Of a stretch of 64,000 bases of DNA, positions 43,927 to 56,605 are shown piece by piece. Source of the DNA: Chrysomallon squamiferum (lineage: Eukaryota > Mollusca > Gastropoda > Neomphalida > Peltospiridae); assembly GCA_012295275.1 (NCBI GenBank), contig CM022673.1, forward strand, positions 10,233,288 through 10,297,287. The letters are read 5' to 3'. The notes beneath the pieces were generated by a model, which made no database searches, was not told the DNA's origin, and saw only the letters and a list, made by a program, of their open reading frames with translations. The position numbers and the translations under genes are program-made. Every line of letters begins with the position of its first letter. Within the stretch, counting starts at the first letter, position 1.

Positions 43927-44163
43927 CAGTGACTGCACTTTAGTCTATTACTCGGCTTCACCAGGAAAGGTGACGTGCCATCATCTCTTCAAGAAGGGCT
44001 CCAGTTACAAATTAGTTAGATAAGAACTGAAACCAACCACAGAGAGAGCAACCGAAGCGAATCGAACCTGTGGCACTTCACATGTCAACCACAGCCGAGA
44101 TCAGTTTCACTCCTGCGAGTCGAACCAGTGATACTCGACACGCAAAGCACGACCGAGGTGAAT
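43927..44163 (-). mobile_element. SINE-like element with two tandem tRNA-like monomers
   Basis: On the - strand two related segments follow each other. Each carries TCGG-(C/T)GTG-TT near its start and a pol III B-box-like word (GGTTCGACTC at 44117-44126, GGTTCGATTC at 44059-44068), 58 bp apart. A tRNA-unrelated body follows (GGAGCCCTTCTTGAAGAGA ... GCAGTCACTGGAGTCA) down to about 43927. This is the layout of a tRNA-derived SINE with a doubled head. There is no clear poly-A or simple-repeat tail, and the ends are estimates. Confidence 0.55.
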
Positions 44164-45370
44164 TTCAGTTTCTGTAGAGATTCAAAATAATTGTGTTTTG
44201 TGTGTTTGCCGCGCGTCTGAAGTGGTTGGGTATTATCATCTGTTTGTCTGACAAAAGGTGTAGGATAATCACGATATTACATTATATCGTATTGTTAACT
44301 TGTTTGTTACTATTTATTTTTTATTATTTATCAGTTTGTTTTGTTGTTGTTTATTTTTTCTTTTCTTTTTTTTTTTCAACCTTCTAATTTTTAGCTATAC
44401 TTTTGTAAATTTTTCAATTTTAATAATAATTACGTTTGTTATTTGGTTTGTATTTATGTATGTGTATGCATGTATGTATATACGTATGTGTTACATGTAT
44501 GTATGTATGTATGTGTATATATGTACATGTATATATATTACTTACATACGGATATCGAGAGAAAATGTTAAAATTAAATTAAAACGTACCCTGGAGCTGT
44601 ACACACATTTCAGTTTAATTTTAAACCTTTATACATCCCCGGGCTAAACTGGAACAAGTTGAGAGAGAGAAAATAAAACAGAGTCTGTCGCATACTTTCC
44701 AGGTGACTAAAAGGGAGTGTAATGAGAAGAATTAAACGTGTTTACTTAAGAGCGTCTGCAGCGTTTCACTAATGCAGATCTATGTTAACAGGGACGGATA
44801 AGTCACTGCACTAAGCACTTCTCAATTACCTATAGGAAAAAAAAAAAAAAAAATCTAGCTAAACTGTTACGGCCAGCTGGTTTAAAAGAGCTATTTGCTT
44901 TCGCCATAAATCGGTAAATTCTATTAGTCTCCGTGACTCGTAGTTTTTAATTCTTTCTTTGAGTTGTTCGCCTATCCTTTTTTTTTCTTCTTCTTCTTCT
45001 TTTTTCTGTTTATTAGTATTCACGTGCAATGAAGACAGTATACTGTGAAACTTGAGTTGTCCTTGTTATATGAATATTCAAGAATCATTAACATGTCTTT
45101 TAAATTCCACAAAGACGTGATAAATTCCATTAAAGTTTTAAAGTGGGTTTTTTGAAAAAAAAAAAAAAAAAAAAAAAAAACAGGACTGTTTGATTAAAAG
45201 GGTTTCACCCAGATTAAAGTAGCGGTGTTATTTGTCGTTGGTGAAATTGTAAAAGGTATACGAACTAAGTGCTTGCGTACTAAGATAAGCCTTCAAATTG
45301 CACACGATGTTCATCCAAGCACGACTACAGCCAATAGTGGATCTGTTATGAAATAATGAAGTATAAATAT
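44164..45370. other. Kinase 5' intron, nothing recognised
   Basis: Includes a small (TATG)n block at about 44450-44515 and A runs at 44837-44853 and 45152-45180; no exon supported. Confidence 0.5.
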
Positions 45371-45590
45371 GTCAGGGTCCCTAATCCCAGATGGGTCCAT
45401 GGAAGCAACTTTAGTGCATATTGCTTGAAAATTTTAATAAAAAATCTGAGAGGCGTCTAAATTTTTGAAACCTGCCATAGAAAAAGACAAGAGTAGTTAC
45501 CCAGACCACATTGCAAATGGACCCCATAATTGTTCAAGCTTTAGGGCCCTTTAAAATGTAGGTCCGCCATCGACTACAGCAACTAAACAG
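45371..45590. mobile_element. Possible transposable-element fragment
   Basis: Less AT-rich sequence with tgggtccatgg, atggaccccata and tagggccctttaaaatg words that look like an old element. No terminal repeats or coding domain are seen, so the class is unknown. Confidence 0.2.
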
Positions 45591-45798
45591 TTTTAAATAG
45601 TGTTCACATGATGTTGTGATTACAGACAAGGCATGAGTTTATTTTTCTAAAGATTGCACATGTGTAGGTACACACACGCACGCATGCACATACATTTGTA
45701 TTTATATACAAATTAGAGGTGAAATGGATTAAGATATAATAATTATATTTAACTGTTAGAAAAATGTAAATAATAATCAGCCAGAATAATTAAAGATT

Positions 45799-45802
45799 AT
45801 TA

Positions 45803-45836
<34 letters not shown>

Positions 45837-45891
45837 GAAAACAGGCAACAAATGTTTTTAAGAGAGAAGAGAGAGAGAGAGAGGTTTTTAA

Positions 45892-45934
<43 letters not shown>

Positions 45935-45936
45935 AG
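45799..45936. repeat. (ATT)n and (AG)n blocks
   Basis: About 37 bp of ATT, then AG runs interrupted by gttttta. Confidence 0.95.
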
Positions 45937-46012
45937 TTTATTTAAAGTACACATTATCTTATATTTTAGTTACTAACTTAACATCATATTTGTATGATCA
46001 TTAATATTTTAT

Positions 46013-46131
46013 AACAAAGATATAAAAAGTAATAAAAATTAGTATTATTATTTTAAAATCATGTTTGTATAGCATAAAAATTATATTCCAAACAAAGATA
46101 TAAAAAGTAATAAAAATTAGTATTATTAGTT
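46013..46131. repeat. Local tandem duplication, ~80-bp offset
   Basis: aacaaagatataaaaagtaa and the following taaaaattagtattatta occur at about 46013 and again at about 46093. Confidence 0.85.
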
Positions 46132-46250
46132 TAATATGGTCGCATATTATTTAACAGATACTAAAATTAATAAAAGTTAATTGATCTTACTTCAGTTTAT
46201 AAAAACATATATCCCTGTTTGTAGCGAAATGTCCCATGATGATTCTGCAA

Positions 46251-46295
46251 TATTCCGTCCAGTCTGTTTGCTATATTCCGTCCAGTCTGTTTGCT
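46251..46295. repeat. 22-bp tandem duplication
   Basis: tattccgtccagtctgtttg-ct occurs twice in direct succession. Confidence 0.95.
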
Positions 46296-46946
46296 ATGTA
46301 CCATCCCACCTTAACGGTAAGCTCACAAAAAACACACTGACAACAACTGCTACATCACTGTCCACTTCTGCTTAGCTATTTAGCAGACGATAAACCGAAA
46401 GCGAGGCTCCTAACCCTGTTGACCCTGCATGTATTTATTATTCGCCGCGATGTTATTTTCAGTTTGGGGGAAAAGCCATAGTTACGATAGACTGGGTACA
46501 AGTCAATATACGTTCTCCCAGTTCAATGACGTATTTAAAACTGTTTTTGTCATTAATATTAATAACGCCGTTGGTCCAGTCTATAAGTTGCTATCGTGCA
46601 TTGGTCTTCTGACGTCTGTATTACCTTATATGGAACAACAGTGACCTTAAGAGCAATAATATAATACAGAGAGCGTACATTATGACGAATGTCTAAAGCG
46701 TTTAGGCGTGTTTTATTATCACCGAGGAATTCAGAGTCGTGAATGACACTGCTGTGTCAATAGTTTATGATAAGCGAGATAATGAAAGAATGTCACATTC
46801 TCATACACACTGCTGTGGGCTCTTCGGGTAAATGATCCGTCTTGCTGTCTGTACTTTACGTTCTTTTTTTTTCTTTCTTTTTTTTAATTTTTTTTTTCTG
46901 TTTATTTATTTATTTACTTACATTTATTTATTTAGTTAGTAGTTAT

Positions 46947-46960
46947 TATTATTAGTAGTA

Positions 46961-46993
<33 letters not shown>

Positions 46994-47014
46994 TTGTTAT
47001 TGTTATTGTTATTA

Positions 47015-47055
<41 letters not shown>

Positions 47056-47056
47056 T
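46947..47056. repeat. (AGT)/(TTG)/(ATT) tract
   Basis: Triplet repeat; T-rich sequence precedes it from about 46864. Confidence 0.95.
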
Positions 47057-47400
47057 AGGCATTAATTTTATTTTATAAATGTTTTTTCAATCTGTCTTTC
47101 TGTTTTCTTCGAGTTAAAATGTATTAACTTTCTTCTTATCTTATGTGCTCTTTCACACACACACACACACACACACTCACACATACACACACTGTCACAT
47201 TCATACACATTCATTACATGTATGTATCATTCAGTGCAAGAATCAAAGATTCTAATTCAGTAGCTCAGTAAAATTCTTCTTTATCTTTTATTTCTACAAA
47301 GGAAAAATTTAATATTTTCAAATCTTTTTTTTTCTTCTTTCTTTCTTTTCACATAGAACAAAATGCAAAAGAATAAACCAGTCTAAAACTATCACGCAAA

Positions 47401-47520
47401 ACACGCAAAGTTAATCAACCTAAAAAAAAATTAAAGAACAGAACAAAAGAAAAAAAAAAAAAAAAAAAATATCTACACAAAACACGCAAAATTAATCAAC
47501 CTTAAAAAAAAAAAAAAAAA
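47401..47520. repeat. Short duplication plus A runs
   Basis: acacgcaaa-ttaatcaacct occurs at about 47401 and 47480, each followed by an A-rich run. Confidence 0.85.
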
Positions 47521-47974
47521 AAAAGAAATTAAAAAATAAAAGATTAAAAGAATATTTGTAAGATTACATTGTAAAGAAATATTTTATTTTCTTTACGAAT
47601 AAACGGGTGGACACACATGCTATACAAAAAAACGTGCATACCAGGAATTCTATTCCGTGTTTTTATGACACATGCACGTGAATGTTGACGTACGTCAAAC
47701 GGAAAAAGGAAGTACACGATAAAAGGTGAAATGATAGTGTACACCTGTATTTGGAATTTGCGGGGTTGGTCAGAAATGTTTGATATTGTTGAAATGGTTT
47801 GAACGAGAAAAACAAAACAACTTTAGCCAACGGGCAAACTACTGTTAGTTACTCTTCTGTAGGTGTGTTTAAACGTGGCGATAAGAAAAAGCGTAGCTAC
47901 TGTTTTTATTTTAAATGACGTTATGGTGTCTTTGTTAACATACGCAATTTAATCTCTGTCTAAAATAATTGTAT

Positions 47975-47976
<2 letters not shown>
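47521..47976. other. Kinase 5' intron, nothing recognised
   Basis: Non-repetitive AT-rich sequence. Confidence 0.5.
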
Positions 47977-48057
<81 letters not shown>

Positions 48058-48068
48058 CACACACACAC
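47977..48068. repeat. (TC)n(CA)n microsatellite
   Basis: About 78 bp of TC followed by a short CA run. Confidence 0.97.
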
Positions 48069-48857
48069 ATTCTGTCTGTTGAGTCTTATCTATGAGTCTG
48101 TCTGTTCCCTTTAACTCTCCAACATTATCGTTTCGAATAATACACGTTTACAAATAAAATAATAATTGAATTATAAAACAACTATGGACGTCACTGAGGC
48201 CGAAATTAACATCGCACGTAACTGTTTCAAACTGAATAAAACTGCAGCAGCAAAGTAACGTAATCATTACAGTGTTGTACAATTTGTCTCACGTATACGA
48301 CAAGCTGCATTCAAGTTAATCCGGAAATAAGCGTTTATTAACTGCTAGTAACACTTACGTGTGATAATTCCTCACAGGAAACAAAGTAATTTGTGTAATT
48401 GTCAATCAGAGATAGAAGGTACGTGTGTTTAGAGTAAGATGTCTTCCTGGAAACTTGAAAACTACTGAGAGAGTTTCAGAGCAGTTCGAATTTAGAAAGT
48501 AAAGTATTTTGTGTGTGTGTGTGTGCGTAATTATGTGTGTGAATGTACGACATCATACAGATATCTAAAAGCATTCAGATGCGAAATTTTGTTTTACTTT
48601 CAGATATCGCTTTTATCACTTCAGTTTTGTTCTCTAATTCTCTTCCACTTTTCTCTTTTTTTACTTCTTTTTCTTTTTTTCTTTTTTTTTCGATCTAAAA
48701 ACATGTCTTCCTATTTTTGTAACTTATTGTCTTACTCGTTTTTCGTTTTTCTTCCAAATAACAGGGTTTTTTCTTTCTATTTTTGCTTTTTTACTATTTA
48801 TTTTTCTTTTCCTTCGTTTTCTCTCCCTCTTTCTTCCTCTGCATCTCTATTTCTCTC

Positions 48858-48860
<3 letters not shown>

Positions 48861-48952
<92 letters not shown>
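48861..48952. repeat. (TC)n microsatellite
   Basis: About 90 bp of TC, preceded by T/TTC-rich sequence. Confidence 0.97.
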
Positions 48953-48956
<4 letters not shown>

Positions 48957-49347
48957 GTGTGTGTGCGTGAACACAAATACATTCACACAAAAACAAACAC
49001 ACCACGAAGAATAAACCACGACGTAAATTATGCTGGCAAAGATTTACGAAAAAAAAAAAAAAAAACCACCAACTTATTTTCAAAACCTAATCAAACCAAA
49101 GCGAAAGGCAGTTAACAAAAGATATCACATTTATCACCAGATACCAATCAGTGGAGCGAGCATGTTTATACGTCTTCCTTCAACAACAGCATACCTATCT
49201 ACCGCCTTGTATATTTTGACAAGACGGGTAAAATGGCAGATCATGATGCGCGTTCTGTTTACTAGTTAACCGTGCGGGCTGCATGCATGCATGTACGGCG
49301 GGTAACAGTGGGAGGCTGGGGCTAGAGGTGTACATTATCTGACCCAC

Positions 49348-49468
49348 CTTGCATGCAGGTTGGCGATTCCAGCGCGTGATGACTGCCACATGGCGAGAAT
49401 TCTTATTTTTGCCAAAAAAGATCGTAATTTCCTTTTCGCCGAGATACGTCTTCCGTGCAATTACGGCG
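49348..49468 (-). CDS. Candidate alternative first coding exon of the kinase (MWQSSRAG...)
   Basis: ATG at 49389-49391 in good context (GCCATG). It encodes MWQSSRAGIANLHA plus two bases, then donor AAG|gtgggt at 49348, phase 2, as the exon at 42572-42636 needs. An in-frame TAA about 70 bp upstream shows that translation would start here. The 5' edge is either an acceptor-like cctctttcag (exon end 49468) or a transcription start further upstream. It lies in a less AT-rich patch. The coding part is 49348-49391. Confidence 0.4.
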
Positions 49469-49802
49469 CTGAAAGAGGTCAGGCTAAAAGGGAGTTGTTG
49501 CCGTTGGAGTTGTTAAAAAGAGCAATTTCGAGGAGAAAGGAACCATAATAAGTCATTAGGAAAGGTGCTTTTCGGGTTATCGTTGTCGTTAAGTAGCGAA
49601 GACAAAGATGCCTGTTTTATAAACATGCAGATAACTTTAACATACGTACGTGCGCATGAACACACGTACAAAGACATTCATGCAGAGAGGCAGGCTCGAA
49701 AGCGTTATCTAAACATGTAGGCCTGTACGAACATGCTTTCTACGCTCTTTTACTCGAGCATAACTCTTTATTACAGTTGTAACTATTGACATCTATGTAA
49801 CT

Positions 49803-50076
49803 ATGTACACACACACACACACTTACAAATATAGATGCAAAGCATACATGTCCATGCACAAATATATAAATGTAATTATTGATGTATATTTATCAATATA
49901 TATATATGCATTCATGAATATCTGCATGTTTGTATATGTGTTTGTATGTTTGTTTATTAAACACAGACCGGTACATTTATTTTGCAGCTTCAATTCATAT
50001 TTCTTACTTTATTTCAAACATAAGGCACTAAATAAAATTAAAAAACAAAAAACAAAACAGATAGAAAAACTATAAG
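49803..50076. other. CA/TATG patches and A-rich sequence
   Basis: Short microsatellite pieces; no gene. Confidence 0.6.
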
Positions 50077-50140
50077 GGGCAACACCCGTATAATTCCTAT
50101 CGAGTTCGAAGGGAGATAACCGCTAGACCACACGAAAAGA
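50077..50140 (-). mobile_element. tRNA-like SINE fragment
   Basis: On the - strand it reads GTGTGGTCTAGCGGTTATCT then CCTTCGAACTCGATAGG. TGGTCTAGCGGTTA (50117-50130) is a close match to a tRNA A box; TTCGAACTC (50102-50110) resembles a B box. The two are too close for a working tRNA, so this is a deleted tRNA-derived element. Confidence 0.45.
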
Positions 50141-50454
50141 CAAAGAGCGGAAACAAAGGAGCTGGAATACGGCCAAGAAGACCTCAGAGAACCAGTCTAA
50201 AGAATAAAGGTGAAAATAAATCTCATTTACAGAGGCAAAGGCAGATGATAACGGTATGAGTTTTTACGAAACATGCTGTAGGAATGCCATGATGTGACTA
50301 TGAAACGATACAGCGAAAGACGCCTTCTTCAAAATGCGCCAAGCAGCAACAAACAGGAAACGAGGAAACTGTACACCGCGCACTCTCGAATGTTGCCCAG
50401 CGGCTGTCTGAACGAGTTCCAAACTACAGTTCTTTTTTCAAAGAAGATACTCAA

Positions 50455-51420
50455 CAAGGGGTGGATCCAGGTTTCAGAATGTGGCGGGGGGGGGGCAGGG
50501 TGAAGTCATTATCGTCATAGATTTAAGTTACGAGAATTTATAAATATAATTTAAGTTGGGAATTACTTTTTGAAGTAAATGCCAAAATAAAAGGATATTT
50601 AAAAAAATAATAATAATAATAATAAAGATTTTCACAGAAATAATCATTTTGCTTCATATCCACAAACAGTTTACACAATAACACCACTACGTTCTTATTT
50701 CCGACACTAAAATAATACTAAATAAATAAACAAATAAATAAATGAAGTAAAACCATCTGCTGTCTCAGGAAAACAAAGTCGTAACTGTAAACACTTTCTT
50801 TTCAGTTTTTCTAAACGTACAGCAACGTTCACGGTCCATTTAACTCATTACGTCACAGTTAATGGACCAGATAATTTCAGCTGAGATTAATGGTCCGAAC
50901 TGCACTATGAAAAAGCAGCCTCGTTTTATCTGCATTTACGTACGTAATTAGGTCACTTAGGTACGATTACATGTATGTACGTCTCTTTGATAATAACATC
51001 TTCATTGTTCTTTCTTTCTTTTTTCTAAAACAACAAACAAAAGAAACAGATATCTGAACACACCAGTATATAAATAATACCACATCTAAATATGAGAGAG
51101 TTTTATCTAAAAAAATTGGTGTAAATGTAAAGATGGTGGGTTTTGTTCTGGTGTTATTTTGGTCTGTTATAAATAATTTTGTGGGGCTTTTAATTTCGAG
51201 GGTTTAACCCTGAGTGGCTTGTAACCTAAAATATATTCAAACTAGGGGCCTTTAACTTAAAGATATTTGGACCGTATCCAGAATAAAAGCAAAGAAAAAA
51301 AATATATATATATATATATATATATATCAATTCTTGACTGATTTTTCTTTTTCTTTCCATCGATTATCTGTATCAGCGGCCCTACCCTAAATATTTTTAG
51401 AACCGCCACAGTTGAATGGT
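50455..51420. mobile_element. Possible old transposon remnants
   Basis: ggggtggatccagg at about 50459 followed by a G run, and aggggcctttaacttaaag near 51244, resemble ends of degraded elements. No coding domain or defined inverted repeats could be traced. Confidence 0.2.
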
Positions 51421-51700
51421 AGGTGGATAAACGTACGGGGTTAGTACTGACCAGCCTGTGAAATACAATCTGTATTCTTCAGACATAAAAAAAAAAAAAA
51501 AAAATGAACACTCTCGCACCCATGTAATATGACCTGATTATCAGTCAGGTAACTTGAAGACAACAGCACCTGTCCAAACTTCCTTCTGTGATTGGAATCC
51601 TCACGTGAACTGTTGATAACCCGATTCTGACGAAATAACCAAGCAACAAGATGTTGATTTGGATAATGGAGAAAGATTTTTAGTAATAAAGATGTAGATA

Positions 51701-51701
<1 letters not shown>

Positions 51702-51737
<36 letters not shown>
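51702..51737. repeat. (TG)n microsatellite
   Basis: About 18 units. Confidence 0.97.
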
Positions 51738-51739
<2 letters not shown>

Positions 51740-52336
51740 ATGCGTGGGAGCATGTGTAGGCGAAGTGAATGAATCTGCACGTGTACGTGCAATCCACGTT
51801 CATGGGTGCGAGAGATTACAGGTCTCAGAATTTGTGTATATATCTCAGTGTGCATGCGTGCGTTTGTTTACACGTATTTCTGTGAGTATATACTTTTTTC
51901 ATCACTGAGCGCGTGCACACATTTGTAAACATGAATTTGTGTGGGTATATTTTGACAAGGTAAACCAGCGTGGAAAATTATATATGTAAACAGATTATCA
52001 AAACAGATATTGGCATTTTAATATTTGAGTGAATGAAGGAGTGAATGATAGAAAGGGGAAAGAGAGAGAGAGGGAGGGGGAGTGAGAGAGAGACAGAAAA
52101 TTTGGTACTGAAATTTGTCAAACAAGAAATAAAGGTAGAAATACGAATACAAAATAAAATAAATTATTAAATAATAATAAAACCGAGTTTGGGAATATGG
52201 AAAAGAGGAGATTATTTTTTTTTTTTTTTTTTTTTGTAGTTCTCAGTTTTCAAACAATAGGTTACTGACTTATTTCTTAAAGGGCAGAAACCTTTTAACC
52301 CAGGACGCACACATTCCACTGTTTTCTTTGTTTTCT
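51738..52336. other. Kinase 5' intron, nothing recognised
   Basis: Ordinary sequence with a small AG-rich patch (about 52056-52095) and a T run at about 52216-52235. Confidence 0.5.
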
Positions 52337-52393
52337 CTGGGGGATATCTATCACTGGGGGATATCTATCACTGGGGGATATCTATCACTGGGG
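52337..52393. repeat. 17-bp minisatellite, three units
   Basis: ctgggggatatctatca three times in succession plus a partial fourth unit. Confidence 0.95.
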
Positions 52394-53265
52394 CCACCTG
52401 CTGATTAAACATGCCACGATCTTTTTTTTTCTCCACCAGGTTAGACATTCGTGGAATGCTTAACAGAGGAAATATGCTTTTTATTTGTCTTCAAGACTAT
52501 TGCTGATTAAGTTTAGAAATAGATTTTGTTAATATGTGTGTATGTGCATACATCTGTGTGCATGCGTGTTTGTGTGTTCGTGTGTACGTTACGTACATCT
52601 TTACAAACAAAAATACATACATGCACAGGTACATCATGCATGCTTGCACATATACGTATTCATACGTGCAGACACGCACACATACACGCACACATACATG
52701 CATATAGTCAGAGATTCATGTTAATCTGAACGGGACGGAAAAGGTGGCTAGCGGTGAGATTCTGTGTTAGTTTATAAACTGATCGTCTTACAAAAAGTCG
52801 AAGAGAATGGAATAATAATTTACTGTCTAGGATGTGAGGGAGCAAGTGAACAGAATTAAGCTTTTTAAAATTCATTATTTCAAGTTTGTTTACGCTTTAC
52901 GTTTGTTGTTTTTTTCTGTTTTGTTTGCACGTTTATTTCTTCTTTTTTTTTTTTTTTTTTTTTTTTTTTGATTTAATTTTGCCGAGTTTTAGAAAACTGT
53001 CAGGACTCTGACGTGTTAAAGAATTTGAAGAATTCCAGTACCTGAACGAACTCAGTGGTACTGTGCCTGGCTGTGCCTGGCTCTGCGTGTGTTTTGTTTC
53101 AGTGAGTCTTGGTCTTGTTAAAGAAAAACCACGTGTTCAAGTGATGAAGATGTTGACTGCACAGACACACATTCTGCGCTGGTTTCATCAACGGCCAAAA
53201 ACACGTGATTTTCCTTGTGGTTATTAAGCCAATTTGTATTGTTTTATAAACTTTCTTCTTCTTCT
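52394..53265. other. Kinase 5' intron, nothing recognised
   Basis: TG/CA-like patch at about 52535-52700 and a T run at about 52943-52970; no exon supported. Confidence 0.5.
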
Positions 53266-53267
<2 letters not shown>

Positions 53268-53341
<74 letters not shown>

Positions 53342-53523
53342 GTACATATATACGTATATATACACACACACACATATAGACACAGGCGCACATATAATAT
53401 AGATAGGTATATACAAGACAGAGAGACAGATAGACATATAGACAGATAGATAGATATACAGACAGACAGACAGATAGATAGATAGACTAACAGACAGACA
53501 GATAGATTGATAAATATACAGAC

Positions 53524-53601
<78 letters not shown>

Positions 53602-53620
53602 AGAGAGAGATAGATACTGA
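53268..53620. repeat. (TC)n(CA)n, (GATA)/(GACA)n and (AG)n cluster
   Basis: Several microsatellite types in series; long Leu/Ser/Cys frames on the - strand are artefacts. Confidence 0.96.
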
Positions 53621-54384
53621 GAGAGAAGTTGAAGACAGACAGATAAACTGACAGCGACACAGACAGTCAGACAGAGTGTTAGGGAGAGGGGCGGAAAGAG
53701 AAAAATATATAGAGACAAAGAAAGAAAAAATAAAGAATGAATGAATGAATGAAAGAAAGAACGAGTGCAAGTCATTACAGCTTCATTAATCCCAAAGAAT
53801 TTCTCATAAAATCTGTGGTCTGTCTGTTCACACGTAGGTTATTAAACAAGCCACGTGGCCGTATGTAATGAAAACAGCGTCTTCCAAAATGAAAACCTTC
53901 AGACTGGAACCACGTGGTCGTTCTGCCTTCTGTCTTTCATTACACGTTGCCCGCTGGTTTCACATCAGCGAGTACTAAGTAGAAAAGTATCAAAGCAATA
54001 TGGTGCTGTGAATTAAATGATCAATTGCCCCAGTCAAAATCACGAATTTAGCTAGTTGATGAATAAGCAGAAGAGTCGTGCTGAATTGCATTCCTTGCGT
54101 TATTGTTAGTCGTGAAGTATTTGTCACTGAATCTGTAAACAAATCTGCACGTCTTTGAATTTTAATACTATTCAAAAGAGAAATTATATTTCAATTATCT
54201 CACAAACAGGACAGGATATTACTGTTCATCATGCATACGTAATACACAAAAAGAAAAAAAAAACGACGACAGCTTCATTCTCAAATCGGTAAAAGAATTC
54301 GAAAAACCCAAGGTAAACAAGCTAATATACCTAAATCACCCTGCACAACAAGGGTTACTGTCGTAAACAAATCTTAAACCACTG

Positions 54385-54950
54385 TTTGATATACGGGATG
54401 ACTAATATGGGGAATGTCTGATAAACAGAATGTCCGATAACTCACAGCCTAACAAACTGCATGTTTAGGAAACGGAATGTCTCACAAATAGGATATCTAA
54501 CAAACGGAATGTCTCACTAATTGCATGTCTAACAATCTGAATTTCTCACAAATAGGATGTCTAACAAACGGGATTTTTCACAAATAGGATGTCTAACAAA
54601 CGGGATTTCTCACAAATAGGATGTCTAAGGAAAGGGATGTCTCACAAATAGGATGTCTAACAAAGGGAATGTCTCACTAACTGCATGTCTAACAAACTGA
54701 ATTTCTCACAAAAAGGATGTCTAACAAACGAGATGTGTCACAAATAGGATGTCTAAGGAAAGGGATGTCTCACAAATGGGAATTTTACAAATAGAATAAC
54801 TGGACCTAACAAATGGGATGTCTGACAGATGGGATCCCAGTATAATACAAGGGATGTCTCTAATAACTGGGTCTCTTACAAACAGGATATCTGAGAAAGA
54901 AAGGATGCTTCCTAACGAGATGACTAACAAAACGGGATAAGCCTTTCTAA
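54385..54950. repeat. Degenerate minisatellite, ~16-17-bp GGATGTCTAACAAA unit
   Basis: More than 25 related units over about 565 bp, alternating ggatgtctaacaaac and gggatttctcacaaata types. In the centre they form a higher-order unit of about 32 bp. Confidence 0.9.
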
Positions 54951-54997
54951 CAGTCTAATTACAAAAACTAAGGTATAAAATAAATTAATCATCCTAC

Positions 54998-55054
54998 CTG
55001 TTTAACTGATTTTCCACGTCGCTTTCCATGCTGCGAGTCTAGCTGTGTACATAT
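54998..55054 (-). CDS. Candidate alternative first coding exon of the kinase (MESDVENQLN...)
   Basis: Acceptor cttattgacag, then ATG at 55027-55029 in a strong context (AGCATGG). It encodes MESDVENQLN plus two bases, then donor CAG|gtagga, phase 2, as required by 42572-42636. An in-frame TAG nine bases upstream of the ATG confirms it as a start. This is the best-defined of the three candidates because both splice sites and the start are clean. The coding part is 54998-55029. Confidence 0.45.
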
Positions 55055-55264
55055 CTGTCAATAAGATGTTATTATTTCCAGTGAAAAAAAAAGTATCTTT
55101 CAAACGCAGGCTTTCATAGCAGGGTGTAACCAAACGGAGAGTGCAAACATGAAAGTTATGGGTGAATGTAGTTCTGTATAACTGTACGTAAAAACACGGA
55201 GAGATCGTGTGTGTGTGTGTGTGCAGACGTATATTACTGTATGTTCAAACACGGTATGTATGTA

Positions 55265-55265
55265 C

Positions 55266-55306
<41 letters not shown>
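55265..55306. repeat. (TG)n(TA)n microsatellite
   Basis: Short TG block into a TA block. Confidence 0.96.
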
Positions 55307-55401
55307 CTCACGATGATAATATGTAAAGGAAAGATTCTAACCTACTTTTTAAACATAATTAATGATGTCGGATGGATTTGGCAGGTGCATACAAACCGAT
55401 T

Positions 55402-55432
<31 letters not shown>

Positions 55433-55932
55433 CAGAATATTGTATTTATTTGTAATGTGCATTTTTGTGTAGATGTACAAATATAAACTTGGATGGATGG
55501 ATTCACTGATAGACACTAGAGAGAGATATTATTGATACTAGATAACGTGAGATGGAAATAACTCAGTTAATTATATCTATAATAATTAACGGTAGTCTAT
55601 TCAGTAAAGCAGTTACAGTATGTCATTGAAATAATAATTAATTCTTGAAAAACTAAATTCTGTTGTAAGTCGTGAATCAGAGTTTTAACACTCTGTTTAT
55701 ATTTCACATCGATGAATCATGTCTTCTGTACAAATGATAAATAATCACCGTTACTTACGACAGATTGGGATTGTTTTAGATAATACTTTCATCTGAAACT
55801 GATACCTAACTTCATTGCATTTCTCATCATGCTTTTAATTTATACACGAACACACGATATTGCGGGTCACGATGTTAAATTTATTGATATACATGTGCTG
55901 TATTTAAACTTTTTAAGGTGTATGTGGCAGTT

Positions 55933-55935
<3 letters not shown>

Positions 55936-56010
<75 letters not shown>
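55936..56010. repeat. (AG)n microsatellite, ~75 bp
   Basis: Pure AG. Confidence 0.98.
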
Positions 56011-56013
<3 letters not shown>

Positions 56014-56605
56014 CTACTATTCAGTAACTATTCTTAGAAAAATAATATACATATACGGGTGTGTTGTGTCTGAATATTTCTGTACTGACATTACATACAA
56101 TCAGATAATGCATTGTTAACTATTTCAACCATTTAATATCTCTGTACTATATATATATATCTATTATCAGAAAATACTAGTTAATATTGAAACAAACTGA
56201 GAAACAGGTGTGATCGTTTTATCTACATTTACCAGTTCATTGTGTCCTTTACGTTTAGCGTATCTGTCAATATCAGTGTCACTATTGACGATATACCCAA
56301 GTTTATTACCGGTGACTAAGCGGGTGTTTGGGTGTGTAGGCGATCTTCGACAAAAAGAAGTGTATACCGCGGAGCAAGGTCACATGAATCATCATGTGAA
56401 TATATCATATGCTCAGTCAGGCTATTAAAGCTGTTTAAAATGTATGTTGTATTTCGGTTAAATGGCAATGCGTTGCCGTGTCCTTGATGTTTCGCGAATT
56501 CTGAGTCATAGATGCCAATTTGAATAAAGCTTTTGCCATGATAATGTTAATAGCAACTTTTATATACATATATATGTGTGTGTGTGTGTGTCTGTACATA
56601 TATAT

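Noticed and set aside
49360-49548. 62-codon + strand frame
   Set aside because: Antisense to the candidate kinase exon, which has start, upstream stop and donor evidence.
53099-53775. Two long - strand frames (183 and 223 codons)
   Set aside because: Made of TC, GATA/GACA and AG repeats; no non-repeat core with homology.
54385-54950. CRISPR-like array
   Set aside because: Units are short, diverged and directly adjacent without unique spacers; the genome is animal.
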